Assembly (NCBI GenBank): GCA_028023455.1 | Contig: JAQFVV010006215.1 | Span: 7,609,230 to 7,673,229 of the forward strand | Length of the DNA stretch: 64,000 nucleotides | Direction: 5' to 3' | Source of the DNA: Epiperipatus broadwayi | Lineage: Eukaryota > Onychophora > Udeonychophora > Euonychophora > Peripatidae | In this document: one piece after another, positions 12,573-26,319 of the stretch | Layout: every line of letters begins with the position of its first letter | Position numbering within the stretch: the stretch's first letter is position 1 | The notes under the pieces: generated by a model | The model's database searches: none | What the model was told of the DNA's origin: nothing | What the model saw: the letters and a program-made list of their open reading frames with translations, nothing else | Made by a program: the position numbers and the translations under genes

Positions 12573-13322
12573 AAATCTTTAATTAACATTGCACTTTGGG
12601 AAAAGTGAAGAAATCAGGAGGAACCTCATAGATAAGTATATGAAATTTCTATTGTCTAATAGTCCAAGTTTGATTTCCATGCTAGTACTGTCACTGATAA
12701 GGCCAGCAACACCTGAAGAAGGGAAGTGAATAATATCACCAGAAAAATTGTGTGCTATTACCAAATGTTGAATGTAATTGAAAATTTAAATAAAATAAAA
12801 TTTTTCTAAAGACATTCAATATAAATACAAACTTACACAATATTTGTTCTTACTATAACAAAATATTAATGGTTCAAATGTTTATTGATGTTTAAATAAT
12901 AAATTATTCTATTGATAGTGTATATTACCATTGTCAACAGTTTATCAAACATTAGACTTGTTTGAACAAGATAATAAGATAAGTAGTAAAATAATTTTAT
13001 TATTATTATATACCTAAATCATGCCATCTGGATGATTTGCTCCTGGCTCTTAAACTGTGCTGAATGTTTGAAGTCTTAAATATTTTATTAAATTGGTTCA
13101 ATGCCATTTAAATGATCTTTTGTTGCTAGTAACTTTTTTTTCAGATAGCATTTAATTCATTCTATTTCACATCTTTTTTTAATGATAATGAATCTTTTAA
13201 AAATTCCATAACATCTCTTAGTAATTTTTTTTCCACAATATGTTTTAATAATTAAAAAAAAAAAAAAAAAGCAAGTCATATATAACATGATATTACTTTT
13301 AATGAGCTTGTAGTTACAAAAA
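12573..13322. other. Probable Penelope 3' flank, then AT-rich DNA
   Basis: The first 200 bp are likely the 3' untranslated part of the preceding relic. Positions 12,783-12,825 carry a copy of the inverted-repeat arm of another family (TTTCTAAAGACATTCAATAT), also found at 40,625-40,650 and 49,795-49,830. The rest is A/T-rich and ends in a 20-base A tract near 13,252-13,270. Confidence 0.5.
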
Positions 13323-13554
13323 TGCACATAGAGAGCGTACCAATAGCTCAAACAAGCTCGTAATTAACAAGTGTGGTTATGAGAAATATTTAAAATCTCT
13401 ATCCAGAACACTTTTATCTCCACTGACATGGTCCATAAGCTCGAAACCATGGTCTGGAGATAAGAGTGTTCTGGATAGAGATTTTAAATATTTCTCATAA
13501 CCGCACTTGTTAATTACGTGCTTGTTTGAGCTATTGGTACGCTCTCTATGTGCA
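13323..13554. repeat. 232-bp near-perfect foldback
   Basis: Arms of about 99 bp start TGCACATAGAGAGCGTACCA and end in the exact complement at 13,554. I count about three mismatches by eye across the whole arm. The loop of about 34 bases contains two CCATGG/CATGG sites. Transcription through it from either side would give a long double-stranded RNA hairpin. No target-site duplication is visible at its ends. It fits a foldback or MITE-type element of recent origin. The open frame seen inside the arm is a by-product of the repeat. Confidence 0.95.
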
Positions 13555-16103
13555 ATATGTTTTATTGATATTGATTTCATGTTTTTTTAATTCACTGTGT
13601 AAATTAATAGCAAGTGCATTGCATTTATTTCTACTTGGCAAAAAAAAGTATCTTTTTTTCAAGATGCTGAACAGTTGATCTGTTCAATATGTGATTAATG
13701 CAATACCAAGCATGGGACTTTATAACTGTGATGAAATTTTAGTGATATTTTATTTGCTTTTTTAAATAAGTATTACAAACATATCGATATTATTTTTTTT
13801 GCAATGCATTACTTATTTTATGTAAAGTGGCATAAATACCTCTGTCATTATTGTTGTAGTATCTTTGAATAAGACTAAGTTCATTTGTGCACATGGTTTT
13901 GAAAACTTTTTAATATGTTGAAAAGTATTTTAATTACAGAAGAAAGTATTTGATTGGATTGATGTTGAGAAAAAAATTGAAGATATTTTCAGATCCATGG
14001 TTTTTTATACATTTTATGACAATAGATCATCAATCTCTGTTAATTAGTACAATTTGAAAATAGAAATCAAATATTTTATAATTCTTTAATAAAATTGATG
14101 TTGTACCAATGTTTAACAAATTAGGAATTTTTGAATAGTTCTAACAGATGTCAACAGCGAATATGTCATTATTATAATTAATTAAATAGTCATTGTATTA
14201 AATATTGTTGAAACCAAGGTTTTCTTAAAAGCAAAGGCTTCAAGTGATAAAATTGATGAGTTTGAATGTTCCTTTAAGTATGCAGTAACAATATCAATGA
14301 TGCATTCAGTTTTAATCTTTGGAAATTGTTATGTCTTTAAAAAACTTGAGAAAAGCATTTTATATCTGAAAACAACATAGGTATATCAATCTACCATGTC
14401 CACAACTTGGTGTTTGAATCTGGGATGAGCTTTTAACATTTTTTAGTTTACAAGCAGGCATATATTTATTTTCTGATAGACGGTCCATAATTAACCAACT
14501 AGCCGTCTAATATTTCCCGATAAATGATTATCGAACTATTATTAGCTAGAGGGCGGGGGCGGCAACCATCAGTGTTTATCAGATGAGAAATATTGAAGTG
14601 CTGACCGTTAAATAAGCATTAGTGTGATATTTCTTTATTTTGTGTTGCAACAATTTTACTCTCTATAGCATATCTTTACTATAAAAACAGATCAATGCAT
14701 TATTAATGAAAAAAATTTAGATATTTATAAATAATACTGCAAACGCTATATAAAATTTCACAATGTTTTTATTTATTTAGACAATCGATATTTATAAAAA
14801 AAATAAGTAAATCTAAATAATATATTAGATGGGCTGGTCAGAATGCACATGTAGATTGTGTAATTAGTTAAATAGTTATATGTGTATATAATTTTTTTTT
14901 CTTATGCAAAACTTTTAAATTCTTTTTAGACATAATTACCTGAAATGTCTTAAGTTGACAACCAATTTTGCTATGATTTGTCACTTATTCTTTAAAAATA
15001 AAAACATTTGTTTATTAGCAGGAAACATTTGAGGCAAACTGTGATTTTAAGAAAAGGCAATTAATTTAATGAGCACCCTTACAGAATAATATAATTTAAT
15101 TAGAAGTAATTTAATATTTTAAACATTTTTTTTTGTTGTTGTTGTAAAAGTTGATTACAACACCATTCAGTTAAATGGTAATTAGATTAAAAAAAATAAT
15201 TGCAGCGGAACTTTTATTTCTTACCTGTAATTTGAACACAGTATCAGTTTTACATTGTTTTTTTTTTTCCAGCTAAGTTTATAGGTTTAGCTTTTTTAAA
15301 AAAAGAATGTTCATTTAATTTTTGTGTTAAAAGTAGTTACATACATATTATATTATTATTAGTTCTTTATTATCATATACATTACTTATAGGTTAAATAG
15401 TGTTCTAACATCTATCTATTTTCATTCATATGCAGAATCTATTTTATATCTGGGTTTTTGATGAAGAAGAAAGTCCTATGAGATTGGTGCATTGATGGAG
15501 ATACAGACTCTGGTGCTCAAATTATATATAAGATGATGGCCACATGCATCACATTTCTACTCAAACTTCTTTTGAATTCCATAGCAAAAGACATTTTTGA
15601 TTATTATTATTTTCAAAGTAGAAAAGGCAAAATCTTTTTATAATTTAAAATGATTTTAAGTCGGATTAAAAATTGTAAAATCCAGTGGACAAAAAAACTA
15701 GTTACCTGTATTTTGAGTTGTTTTTAAAGATTGAATGAATGACTTAAATTATCAAAGTTATTTTTTCAATATAAAAGACATTATATCAAACATACATTAT
15801 TATATAAGAATAAAAAATATATATATTATTAAAATAACATTTTTTTTTTTTTAATTTTACATTATAAGCACTGTGAAATGAATTTTTGCTATCGATTGCA
15901 TCGCACCATCTTACTCATATCAAACTATACCAGAATATGTTAAATTAAAAACAACAACAGCAAAAATAAAATAATGTTTATTCTTGAAAACATTAAAATT
16001 AATATATTTTGCAAACAGAGAATAATTGAAAGACAAATATGTTTGGAAGCATGAAAATAATATCATTAAAAATCTTCAGAAAAAAATTAAATTAGCAACA
16101 TTA
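13555..16103. other. AT-rich non-coding stretch with a small GC-rich spot
   Basis: No gene is recognised. Positions 14,520-14,575 hold an isolated GC-rich patch (GAGGGCGGGGGCGG) flanked by AATATT-rich sequence, possibly part of an unrecognised repeat. The remainder is A/T-rich with several T tracts. Confidence 0.55.
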
Positions 16104-16391
16104 TCATTGGCAGGCAGCCCATGAAATTTTTAAGGAGAAGTGTTTTATTTCACTATCACCATCAACAAGTAAACAAGGAAAACAAAACTGAGCATTTTTA
16201 ATCTCGTAACCACACAACCATTTTATTTTTCCATACCAATCACTGTTAAAAGATCTAATGTATTTTTTGTTTTTACTAACTGCTATTTGATAAATAATAA
16301 TATTTGGAGTAAATCTACCTTTATTTTTATTCAATATTTTACTAATAACAATTAGGAATATATAAATATCTTCAACATTAACATCCATCAT
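16104..16391 (-). pseudogene. hAT/ZMYM-type TTF zinc-finger fragment
   Basis: The 95-residue minus-strand frame contains the order NKGRFTPN, RSFNSDWYGKIKWLCGYE and KNAQFCFPCLLVDG. This is the pattern of the TTF-type zinc finger at the N terminus of hAT-family transposases and their ZMYM5-like host relatives: a GRPTP-like lead-in, RxFxxxWY, WLCGC and LFCxPCLLF. The domain binds DNA in these transposases. Differences from the usual pattern include WLCGY for WLCGC, which removes one zinc-ligand cysteine. The frame stops shortly after the finger (SWAACQ, stop). No hAT dimerisation or DDE catalytic region follows at lower coordinates. The ATG start is probably internal. I judge it a truncated, inactive transposase fragment. 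Confidence 0.65.
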
Positions 16392-19300
16392 GATAAATAT
16401 TTAAAATAATTTTTATTATTATTTCATTATTTTATTGTAATAAATATTAATAAATGTTAAACAAAGAAAAAAGCATTTTATTGCTCTTCCTAAATGGAAA
16501 CAATATAAATTTATTTGTTCTGAAGAGAAATCAGAATAGATCAACATAGCATGCTCAAATAACTATTGACACTACTGCAGCAAGCAGTTCCAATGGCTGC
16601 TTACGTGTGTTGATAAAAGCAAATGAATGTCAGCAGAACTCATTGAAATTCAATGAATATGATGTTTATGGCATTGCCATAATTAGCATTGGTTAAAATT
16701 ATTCTTTTTTAAAAACACTTTAATTAGTTGTATTTACATAGTAATTATGCAAAATATTGGATGATTGTTATATTATAATTAATTTTTTTTCTAGGGGTGC
16801 TGCAGCCTCACAGTGCTTATGGACCAGCCACCACTGAACATAGACAAATGCAATTCTATAATAAATTGAATTACAAATTCAAGAGACATTAAAATACAAA
16901 ATACAGATTATGTAATTTATAAAAAAGTAATTTAGACCAATAAATCTATAAGAATTTGGAATCTGAAAAGATATTAGTCTCCGCATGATTAATGTATAAA
17001 ATCAGATGTGGAAAATTATAATTAGGATAAAAATGCATTAAGTTAAACTATGGAGGTAAATAATGTTTTAGAAATAAAGCCAAAATGAAAATGCATAAAA
17101 AATTTTAATTCCACAAAGTGGGGAAAATTAATATATTTATGACAAAAAATGCATGAAGAATGCAAAAATATTACAAAGTGAAACTGTAGTTAGTCTATAA
17201 CAATCATTATTTTTAAATTGCAGTACTGGGTAATATAATATTATAATTTGTGATATTGTTCAATCTTGTATAATTTACCATATAAATCAGTAAAAAATAC
17301 TTTTATTACATGTTATTTCTGTCAGATTTTTATTGTCAAGTAATAAGCAGTGAAGAGAGAGTACTGACAGTTTTACATCAACACAGTCTTTTAAATGACA
17401 ATGTCACTACTTGAGTCTTGTGGCTAATGTGGTTCTACAATGCTAGAAAAGAGAAGAAATTCTGAAAAAGAATTGATTCATATCCACAGAAAGGGTCATT
17501 GTTCAGTCAGAAATAATAATGTTTTTTTATTATTATTACTCTGATTTGAATGAGAACACTACAATCTGACATTGGGGAGAGTTTAGAAATTGTGGGTGGC
17601 TTTTTTTGTCATAGATATTTTTATATCAATGGCCAAAAAGCTTATAAGAAAATCTTCAAACAGTATGGTTGCCTGGTCCAATATGTGCAAAAAGTTTTCT
17701 TAGCCACAACCCCATTCTGAATAAAAAATCAAATAGTGTAAATAGAGAATGTCCCTGTTCAAAAGTTTGATGTCTATCAGAAGTTACATTCATAAAAGAA
17801 CTCTGGCAGATGACATGCCTCTTTCATCAGAAGACAACAATATGCAAATTATCAACAACAGGAACATGGAGCTAGAGTAAATGGACTCTGAATATTCTGC
17901 TTGAGGCAAGATTAAATTGCCACTACTTCTGTATGCCATAGTATAACAGATTTACTCTGTTTTTCAATATTGAAAGAGAATGGGTGTTTGGATAATTGAT
18001 ATTTGTTTCATTCAATTGACAAACACCAGCAGACAGGAGTCTAATGAATATTTTTGATTTGAGATCAAGTGCAAAATTTTGAAGAAAATCATAGCCATTT
18101 TTTTTATGACTTTTTCTATCACATACAGATGACAAATATTGGAAAATTTCTGAACAGGATATGAATCAAGACTTATTCTATTCTTTACATTCCTTAATAG
18201 CATTAGTAATATTTTCCATACATGCCTTTTTTATGAAGACTGACACCATTTTTGGATTTTTTACCTTTTGAAAATATTAGTTTTGTTTTAAATGATTATG
18301 GATTTGTTTAATATGTTTTAAGTACATTTTATGAAGTTTGCTTTTAAAATGTATATTCTCCATGGATTCATTGCTTAAATTATTTTAGATTTGTTTTGAA
18401 AGTAAATTATTTTATTTTCATGTTTTTAAATATATTATTTGTTATTCAATCATTTTCTGTTATATTTGTTTTATAATTAATAGTATTATTTTCATCTTTT
18501 CAAACATATTACATTATTTTTTAAATTTATTTTACAAAAGAATGAAACTTATCAATTAGTTATTTTTGGAGTACCTTGATATGTGTTCAATGGGTAGCTT
18601 ATACATACAGCTAGCACCACATTTTTATTGATATATTATAATAAGTTACAACTGTTTTGCAGAAAAATTATTAATTTTTACAATTACATACTATATTGCC
18701 AATAAAAAAATCTTTTCATGTAATAATTTGTTTTTATTGCATTAAAAATTAAATATATTAATCTAATGGAAATAAATTATATTAAAAATAAATTATAGTT
18801 TCAGTTTTTTCCATTTCATTTTTTAAAATACAATTTAATAAATCACTGCTTTTAGAGTTTGATATCTGAAATGCCTTCATTGCAAGAAGGTTACTTAATA
18901 AGGATCACAGCTACTTTGAAAATCCAACCGTTAAGATGGAGAAAACTTAATAGACATATTTCTTAAATAAATTCCTTTGTTAATAAATGCAAAAAAGGGA
19001 ATTTATATTTGATTACAGTGATAAAATAGATATCATATATAATATCAACAAATTTTCATCAATTTCACATGATGCTAGGTCAGTAATATGTGAAATCTAA
19101 ATTGGTTTATTTTCATAATAATTTTTATGCTTTAAAAGCTCTTGAATTTTGGTTCAATAATTGTAATTCTATTGAAAATTGTTTTCATGAAATTAATTTG
19201 GGTCCTTCACAAACATTTTTGTATTCTTCCTCCTGTAATTTTGATACGATGATCTCATTTTCAAAAAAAAATAGATCCTATGAGATTGATTTACATTTTC

Positions 19301-21149
19301 TAGAATTTATTAAAAGCTACATTGATAGTAGTTATTAAAGCTTCAAAAATATATGACAACATTTATCTGCTGCTAATAGATTTCTCAAACCCTGATATAC
19401 TGACCCTATCAATGTTTAGCAATTAACTTATAGGATAGCTTTTGTTATAGAATTTAGCCAGGCTATTTGAAATTTCAGACTAATTAAGTGCTTTGATGAT
19501 ATAAGTTATCAGTTACTTCTCTCTGTACTCTGAGTTAGCAAATTTTTAAAAAGAAGCCAACCTGGAATCAACTTCCATGGTTCAATCAACAGCCACTATT
19601 TCATTATGAACTTTTATCACTAGTAAGTTTGATTTTGAAGAACACACAAAGGCTACTGAAAATGTTATTAAGTAACCAAATGAAAAAAATCATACCTCAT
19701 CATTTGTGGCAAAATAATTTCATGTTTTATCTAAATTTGTTTCTGAAATATTTAAATGCATACACTAGTTGTTTTGCTAATTATCCTTCAGTGTGAATTA
19801 AAGTCAATTTATTCCCTACTTCAATCAATTTCTGGAGAATTAAGTCCAAGATTGATCTTCATAACATTATTGAGGTTCCTCATGGTTTCTTATTTTGTTA
19901 AACAACTATAATTATTACAATTTTTTAATTACAAACAGAAATTTACTTGTTTAGATCTGCTTCAGAAACAATTATTATAAGCTCAAATAATTATGAAATA
20001 TATGAAACTACTGCTACATTTATAATCGTAAACTAGGTTTTGGCTATTGTCTATATACAGTGAAGATCAAGATTTGTAATCACACTTCTAATAACTATTT
20101 TAAATTGTAATTGCAGTCTTAAGTACTATAAGGACATTAATTACTCTATTGCCAACAACTCTCCTAGACCAGAGTAGCCACCACATCTTCACAAACTTTT
20201 CATTCATCAGTTACCTATCTGTTCAACCTAGACAATAAATTTGTTGATTTTGTTTTCTTATCAACTCTGCTACAAATTTGGGTATTTTATATAGTGACTG
20301 AATTAAATTATATTCTGTAAATATTTCAAATATTGATCAATCAACCAATGATAAGGAACTTGACAAAAAAAAACAATCTATAAATGCCAGATTCTAGTTA
20401 AACAATAAGCAAATTTTAGTAGGCAATCTTCAGATTAGCAATTCCAGAAATAATCATGTATTAATTGTTAGATTAAAAAACATTGCAATCACTTTCTTAT
20501 ATAGTTTCTATGATATCCAAATTAGTCTGATACAATAACATAGTGTGAAATGGTATGATGCTCTAGAGTATACATATTTAATGAGCAAAATTGCAGAGAA
20601 ATATTACTTGAGATATTATTGGCAAATATTAATGACTCTATGGGTATTAATTATCCTGATGATTACCATGTTAACATGCCTATAATTTTTTTTTAACCAC
20701 ATATGATGTGTTAGTGATATATACGATGATAAACTATTGTAACTGATGGCAGTTACATATAAATATTGTACCATTTGTAAATAGCAGTTGAGTAAATGCT
20801 ATGATCTTATTAAAATGTAAGACCTGAATGAACATTAGACTCTAGATGAAATTCTGCTGTCATTTTTACTACTGCTTTGCTATTTTCCAAATTTGTGGTG
20901 CTTTATAGTTAATAGAAGTCATTAAACATATGAGAAATTCATGTTTGCCTTTGCAAATATTCAATTATTTGCCTAACTGGTATTCTTCATTTGTATTATT
21001 ATCAAGTGAATAGTAGAATATGATTTAACTACTCCAAGTGCTTGAACAGTGAATTTATATAGACTATTAAGTGTTTAAAGACTGTCGATCTACTGCTATG
21101 ATATTCCCTAAGAAATTAGAGCCTTAGATGAAAGCAAGCATGCTATGAA
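16392..21149. other. AT-rich stretch with unassigned coding-like patches
   Basis: No gene is recognised. Some parts read with fewer stops than the surroundings: 17,575-17,720 (plus), 17,923-18,203 (minus, two overlapping frames) and 19,090-19,338 (plus, 82 codons). None shows a domain I can name. They could be eroded transposon remnants, given the hAT fragment at 16.1 kb and the gypsy debris at 21 kb. Confidence 0.4.
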
Positions 21150-21795
21150 AAAGTCTCTGAAGTAAGTTTACTATGGGAAAGACTCTATATAGATAATGCT
21201 GAACCATTTAGTGGAAATAGAAATAGTTCTGATGCTGATAGATTTTTACTCAAAACAGACAGAACACAAAAGTGTTAAGAATATGAGCACAGAAAACACT
21301 GAAAGCTTTAAATGAAATTTCCGCGTATCACTGCTACACCAAAATGATTGTTTCAAACAATGGAAATGGTTTCACTTGTAATTTAAAGACTTTAAAAACT
21401 AGGGGGATTTGCTCTCTATTAACACACTGTAACACCCACAGTCTAATGGTTTGGCAGTGAAAGCAAGTAAAGAATAATGATGAACCAAGATTCTAAATTT
21501 CATCAATATTTCACTTTGTATATGTTGACTAACAAGACATTAGCTGAGATGTTATTATGCCAAACTCTCCTGATTATATCATTGCCTAATAATAGCACCT
21601 CAAGGCAAATTGATTTGGATGAAGAAAGTTATATTGGTAATAGTATCTGGATAGGAGGCATGTTAAATAGGAAATAATTTCTGGGAATAATAACCAACAT
21701 TGTTTTAAGATAAAAGAAATAATGATAACTTCGTATGGTAGAAGAGTGAGGAGAAAATATAAATCATTTGAGAGTTCGTTATCTGGGATCATTAG
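21150..21795 (+). pseudogene. Ty3/gypsy integrase relic, multiply frameshifted
   Basis: Reading all three plus frames gives the integrase landmarks in order. WERLYIDNAEPF (from about 21,174) corresponds to the PWERvHiDyAGPF start of the catalytic core. MIVSNNGNGF (21,344) corresponds to the SDNGpqF active-site region. HPQSNGLAVKASK (21,433) corresponds to the HPQSNGlaER motif. LAEMLLCQTLLIISLP (about 21,540) corresponds to the sPAeLLmGRxLRt.LP region, and YGRRVRRKY (about 21,735) to the post-integrase DGRvvRRHxDQ phrase. The landmarks fall in different frames, so at least two indels are present. The second catalytic Asp is Asn (SNNG) and the catalytic Glu region is altered. No intact reverse transcriptase or LTR is visible nearby. 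It is an old, dead fragment. Confidence 0.72.
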
Positions 21796-24257
21796 AAGAA
21801 CCCAGGGTTAGTACTAATTCAAGGTTAAGTGCTAATACTGCAATAAGGAAAGAATACAAAACTACCAAGCGGCAGGAGGAAAAATATCTACCTCTAACAA
21901 GGCCTGCCTGAGTATGATGGAAATCTCACACATTGCAGGATTATTTTTTTGTGTGAAATAAAAATTAAATTTCTAAGATACAGGAGGAATTGAAATGTGC
22001 ATAGTGTTATAAATAATAATAGTATGGGTATATATGTATATACAATATTGCTAATGTAAATAAAGTTTTATTACAAAAAATAATTGTTGCAGAACATTTA
22101 CATAATTATTTAGTTTAGCAATTTTTATAAGAAATTAATGGACTGAACTTAAATTAGTTAAGCAAATTAACTATATATATGTAGAAATCACATACTAAAA
22201 AAAGCAGCAGCAGCAGACAGTAAGCGTGTGTGCAAATGCTTGGAAAATCAGTTGTAGATTTTCTTTTTCTTATGTAGTGAGTATACAACAGTAATATATA
22301 CTACAAAAGATGTTTGTTAAAGTCTGTTTTAATTAAAGATTTATAATTTGTTTGCCTACCTATGTATATATGAATATAATAACACGTTTATTTTTAATGT
22401 TGTTTGTTTATTTAACTGCGACCTGGCTTTATAATTACACTTACATATACAAGATGATATGTGTTTACTCATGTCTTCTTGACCAATTATTTTCATATGA
22501 ATCTTAATGTGTGTACCAACTATCTGTATGTAGATCTTTGATCATACCCCTTTGAAATATATTGAACTTGTGATTAGGCTGGCAATGAGATCTTGTATAT
22601 TTTGTGTCATTGACCTCTATTTTTTTTTTTCTGTGCAGTTTATATATAATTAATTATCATGTTTGATAATTTGAATACTTTAAGTATTAGCTTATATCTT
22701 TTTTATTTTTATGGTGCTATGTTTCTTATGGACAGGGCAGTTCTATATTAAATACTGTATATAGAAAAATGAAATTTTTCTACAATTGTGTGGGTTATTT
22801 TAGCCCAAATAGGATATAATTTCAGTTTTTCTCGTTTATTTTTATAACTCTGATAAGCTTCATTTATTAACCAAATTACAATAAAATTAAATATATATCA
22901 TTAATGACAGAAACTTATAATCGACCATGTCATTCCAATTCTAGAAGAAAGAAAAAAATATAGAAAGATCAAAAAGTTAAAAACAAAGAAAGAGAGAAGA
23001 TTGGAGTCAAAATTGGTGTATGTAATTAGAGAATGGACATAAATGCACAATTCTATTGGGACAGTTACTACAGAGGGATTGATCAATGGCATGAGAGGTT
23101 CCTATGAGTCGTGAATTAACCTAGCTAATTCGAAGACAATCATGTAAAAGAAAATGAGAGAAAGAACAATGAAAATTAATTCAGTCATAAATGGCAGCAG
23201 TAATTATTAGAGGTCTAAACTAAAAGGATATCCGTTTTCAATATTCATTCCAACATTTTATTCCTTATTATGCATATAATTTCAAAATCAAGCACTCTCT
23301 CATTTAATAGTAACAGCAATAAGAATATGCAGGTTATGCCCACACACATAAAAAAAAAAACTATCCAGTTCCAGAGCTGTTTGCAAGTACAACAAATTTT
23401 TATTCTAAATAAGAGATGACATATAAAATTAAAAATCGTATTAATTTAAGAAAAAATGCAAACCATTAATAATATTTAACAATTTTATAATTTACTTGCT
23501 CCCATAATCCATTTCAACAAACGAAGATATTTAATTACAATTACAGGAACATTGAACTATGTTTACTAAATAGTGAACTTCATTTTAATAATTAGCTGAT
23601 CCTTTAGTCTTATAACCTGAAATACACTGATAATTGGTTTGAAACAAAAGCTCTAATTTAGTTTAGCTGATTTTCAGGTTCTTTGAGTGAGAGCTATTGA
23701 CAGAATTTGATTTTGAAAGAAAGAGTTTATATTCTTTTTAATAAAATCTAGGAAGTATTTCAGTAGGTAGTTTGATCAAGAAGACAAGAGTTGGGATGTG
23801 TTGTATTCCAAGGAAACTAAATGAAAGGCAAATATAATTAATTTGTTTCAAAGACATTAGTTAAATCTAGAAATAAGCAACTTTGAATTATTTTTTCCCC
23901 TGTGTATTTCGGTTTATATTTGATATAAACAAATACAGTAGTTAATTGGTATTTATTTGTTATTATTTTTATAGGATATTTTATCTAATATTAATTAATT
24001 GATACTATTTGCAATATAGTTGTGTTTTAGATGAGATTTATTTAGTATAATAATTAAGAAAAGTTTAATAGAAAGATAGATAGTGATTATCTTCATAAAG
24101 GTTCTCATTTAATATTTTCATCTGAATAAATGACGTGCTTTAGTTCGTATGCCTGTATGTTGATTTAAAAATCATTTTTATTTAAACAATTTTATACATA
24201 TCTGTGTATTCTCTTAAAAAAGATTATTTAAATTAAAGAAATATGGTCATCGAGCAC
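21796..24257. other. AT-rich non-coding stretch
   Basis: No gene is recognised. It includes a short CAG-repeat run (AGCAGCAGCAGCAGACA near 22,204) and a T tract at 22,620. No continuation of the integrase relic can be seen beyond the first base pairs. Confidence 0.55.
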
Positions 24258-24325
24258 AGATATTTACATCACAAGTTAGAGAGCTGTTTCTTATTGCTCC
24301 CTAACTTGTTATGCATTACATATCT
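24258..24325. other. 68-nt miRNA-precursor-like hairpin
   Basis: AGATATTTACATCACAAGTT and AACTTGTTATGCATTACATA pair as an imperfect stem with a central ACAAGTTAGAGAGC/GCTCCCTAACTTGT duplex and an 11-base TGTTTCTTATT loop. Length and small internal bulges resemble an animal microRNA precursor. Chance hairpins are common in AT-rich DNA, and no conserved seed is recognised. Confidence 0.25.
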
Positions 24326-26319
24326 ACTACGTATTTCAACTATGTATATTCTTTGTATAAATATTTGATAAGTATATAAATGTACTATGTATATATTTTG
24401 TATAAAGCACATGATGTAACTTAATGTGGATTAAACATTAAATGAAAGTGTACAAGTTTGATTTTATTAAGTGTTTAAGTCTTTTTTTTTTTTTGTTAAT
24501 TGTATTCATTTATTTTTTATCATATTGTTTACTTTATATCAATTCATGTTTAGGACATATAATATGTGTTAGGCAAAAAAATATTAATTAGTCAATTGCT
24601 GATTAAAGGTCTCTCAACAGAGAAACACTGAAGGAAAAAAAAACATTAGCAAGTTAATTAAGAAGGGCTTTTATCGTTTTTTCATTGTTTTAATCTCTAC
24701 CTAAAAATATCACGATATCCATTTACTGACTAATAAACGAAGGCTTGCTAGATTGGTTTGACAGATTTCTCGAAATAATCCTAGGTTCACTTGGAAATTT
24801 ACAAATCTGAGAAAAAATTTCAAATTTAAGTTACTGTGTATTGTTATGTAGAAAGTATTTATGATTTGCAATTCTTCGCATAAAATGTTTTTTCCATTTT
24901 AATTTATTACTTATTTATTTAATGCCATATTATAAATTTTGCTTATATAGATAGTTTAACCAACGAAAGTTAAAGCATTCTTATAATATTTACCTGCGGT
25001 TTTATTATTATGAATCTTTAAAATGTTTCATGTTTAGAAAATGAATAATTGATAGAGAGTTTTAATATCATTTTTCATGCCTGTAATTTTATCGTATTGT
25101 AATAAAAGGAAGTAAAAGAAAACAAATGATATTTAAAAGTTACATAAATATACGAGGTGGCTTTTACAATTAAATAAGTAAAAATTTATGACTAACGTAT
25201 CAAATTTGTACTTTAAAATAGTACAAACATATAATTTTCAGAGTTTTATAATAAAAGATATTCCATGAACCCAACATTATAAAAAGTCAGGATAAAACTA
25301 ATGATTTTATTGACAGAACTTTCTCATTATATCCATCATCAATAAATTATTTTACATGTTTAAATGTAATGGTACAAGGACAGACATAAGAGGTAAAGGT
25401 CTCTAAATTGATTTACACTTGAGGAAAGTAAATACTCCACAGTTTGGTCAATTGACCAGAATCGAGTGTTCAATTTGTCTCTTTTGGATTTTAATATTAT
25501 GTAGTATCCTAAGTTACTGACCATACTATATGCAATCAATACCCATTTACAAAAATTATGTTTTTTTAAAATTTAGTCTTGTGAATAGTAATGTCAGGAA
25601 TAATAGATAATATGTTTTTAATAATATGCTGACCCTCATGTGAAGGAGGATAGTCAATTAGTATGAAAAAGAGTAGTTGATCTTGGTAAGTTACACTGCA
25701 TGGATGTTATGCATGAGTCTGTTTTTCAAAATCATGCAACAAGTTTGATAATTAACTGTTATTGGTTTGTGATTCAAATACAAGTTATTAACACATGCAA
25801 CGGTTATTTTAAATACTTTTATATTAACTTGCCCTGTCTGTATTTTTGTAGATAAGTCCACGTTTTTGAATTAACAATGAAAAAGAAATCTGTTCCTTTT
25901 AGAATTCTAACTCACATAATTACTCTTCTCAAGAAAACTTCTTAACAACTGAGCCAATGGAAATATTATATTTGTAGAATAAAATTATATTAATATTGAT
26001 TTCATTATTAAATTAATTAAAAAAAAACAATCCAACAGAAACATTACATTTGTAGAATAAACTTTTGTTAATATTAATTTACTTAATTAAATTAATTAAA
26101 AAGCCAATATATAAATATTTTTATATAGTAGATGATCACATGATATTTAAATTTAGAATTTATTTGTTAGAAAGTGTATTTTTTATTTTCAGGTCTTATT
26201 ATTAAATTATAAATTTTGACAGATTTTTTTGTAATTTTAATCATTTTTTTAAAATAATATGTAAATATAATTAAAAAGTAATAATAAAAAAAAAAGAAGT
26301 AAAAAAGTATATTTTAAAA
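24326..26319. other. AT-rich stretch with a short tandem duplication
   Basis: No gene is recognised. Positions 25,957-26,105 hold two diverged units of about 76 bp, marked by ATTTGTAGAATAAA followed by TTAATATT and an AATTAATTAAA end. Confidence 0.55.

Noticed and set aside
13377-13580. 67-codon minus-strand frame as a gene
   Set aside because: It lies within the 13.3-kb foldback; its sequence is dictated by the inverted repeat.
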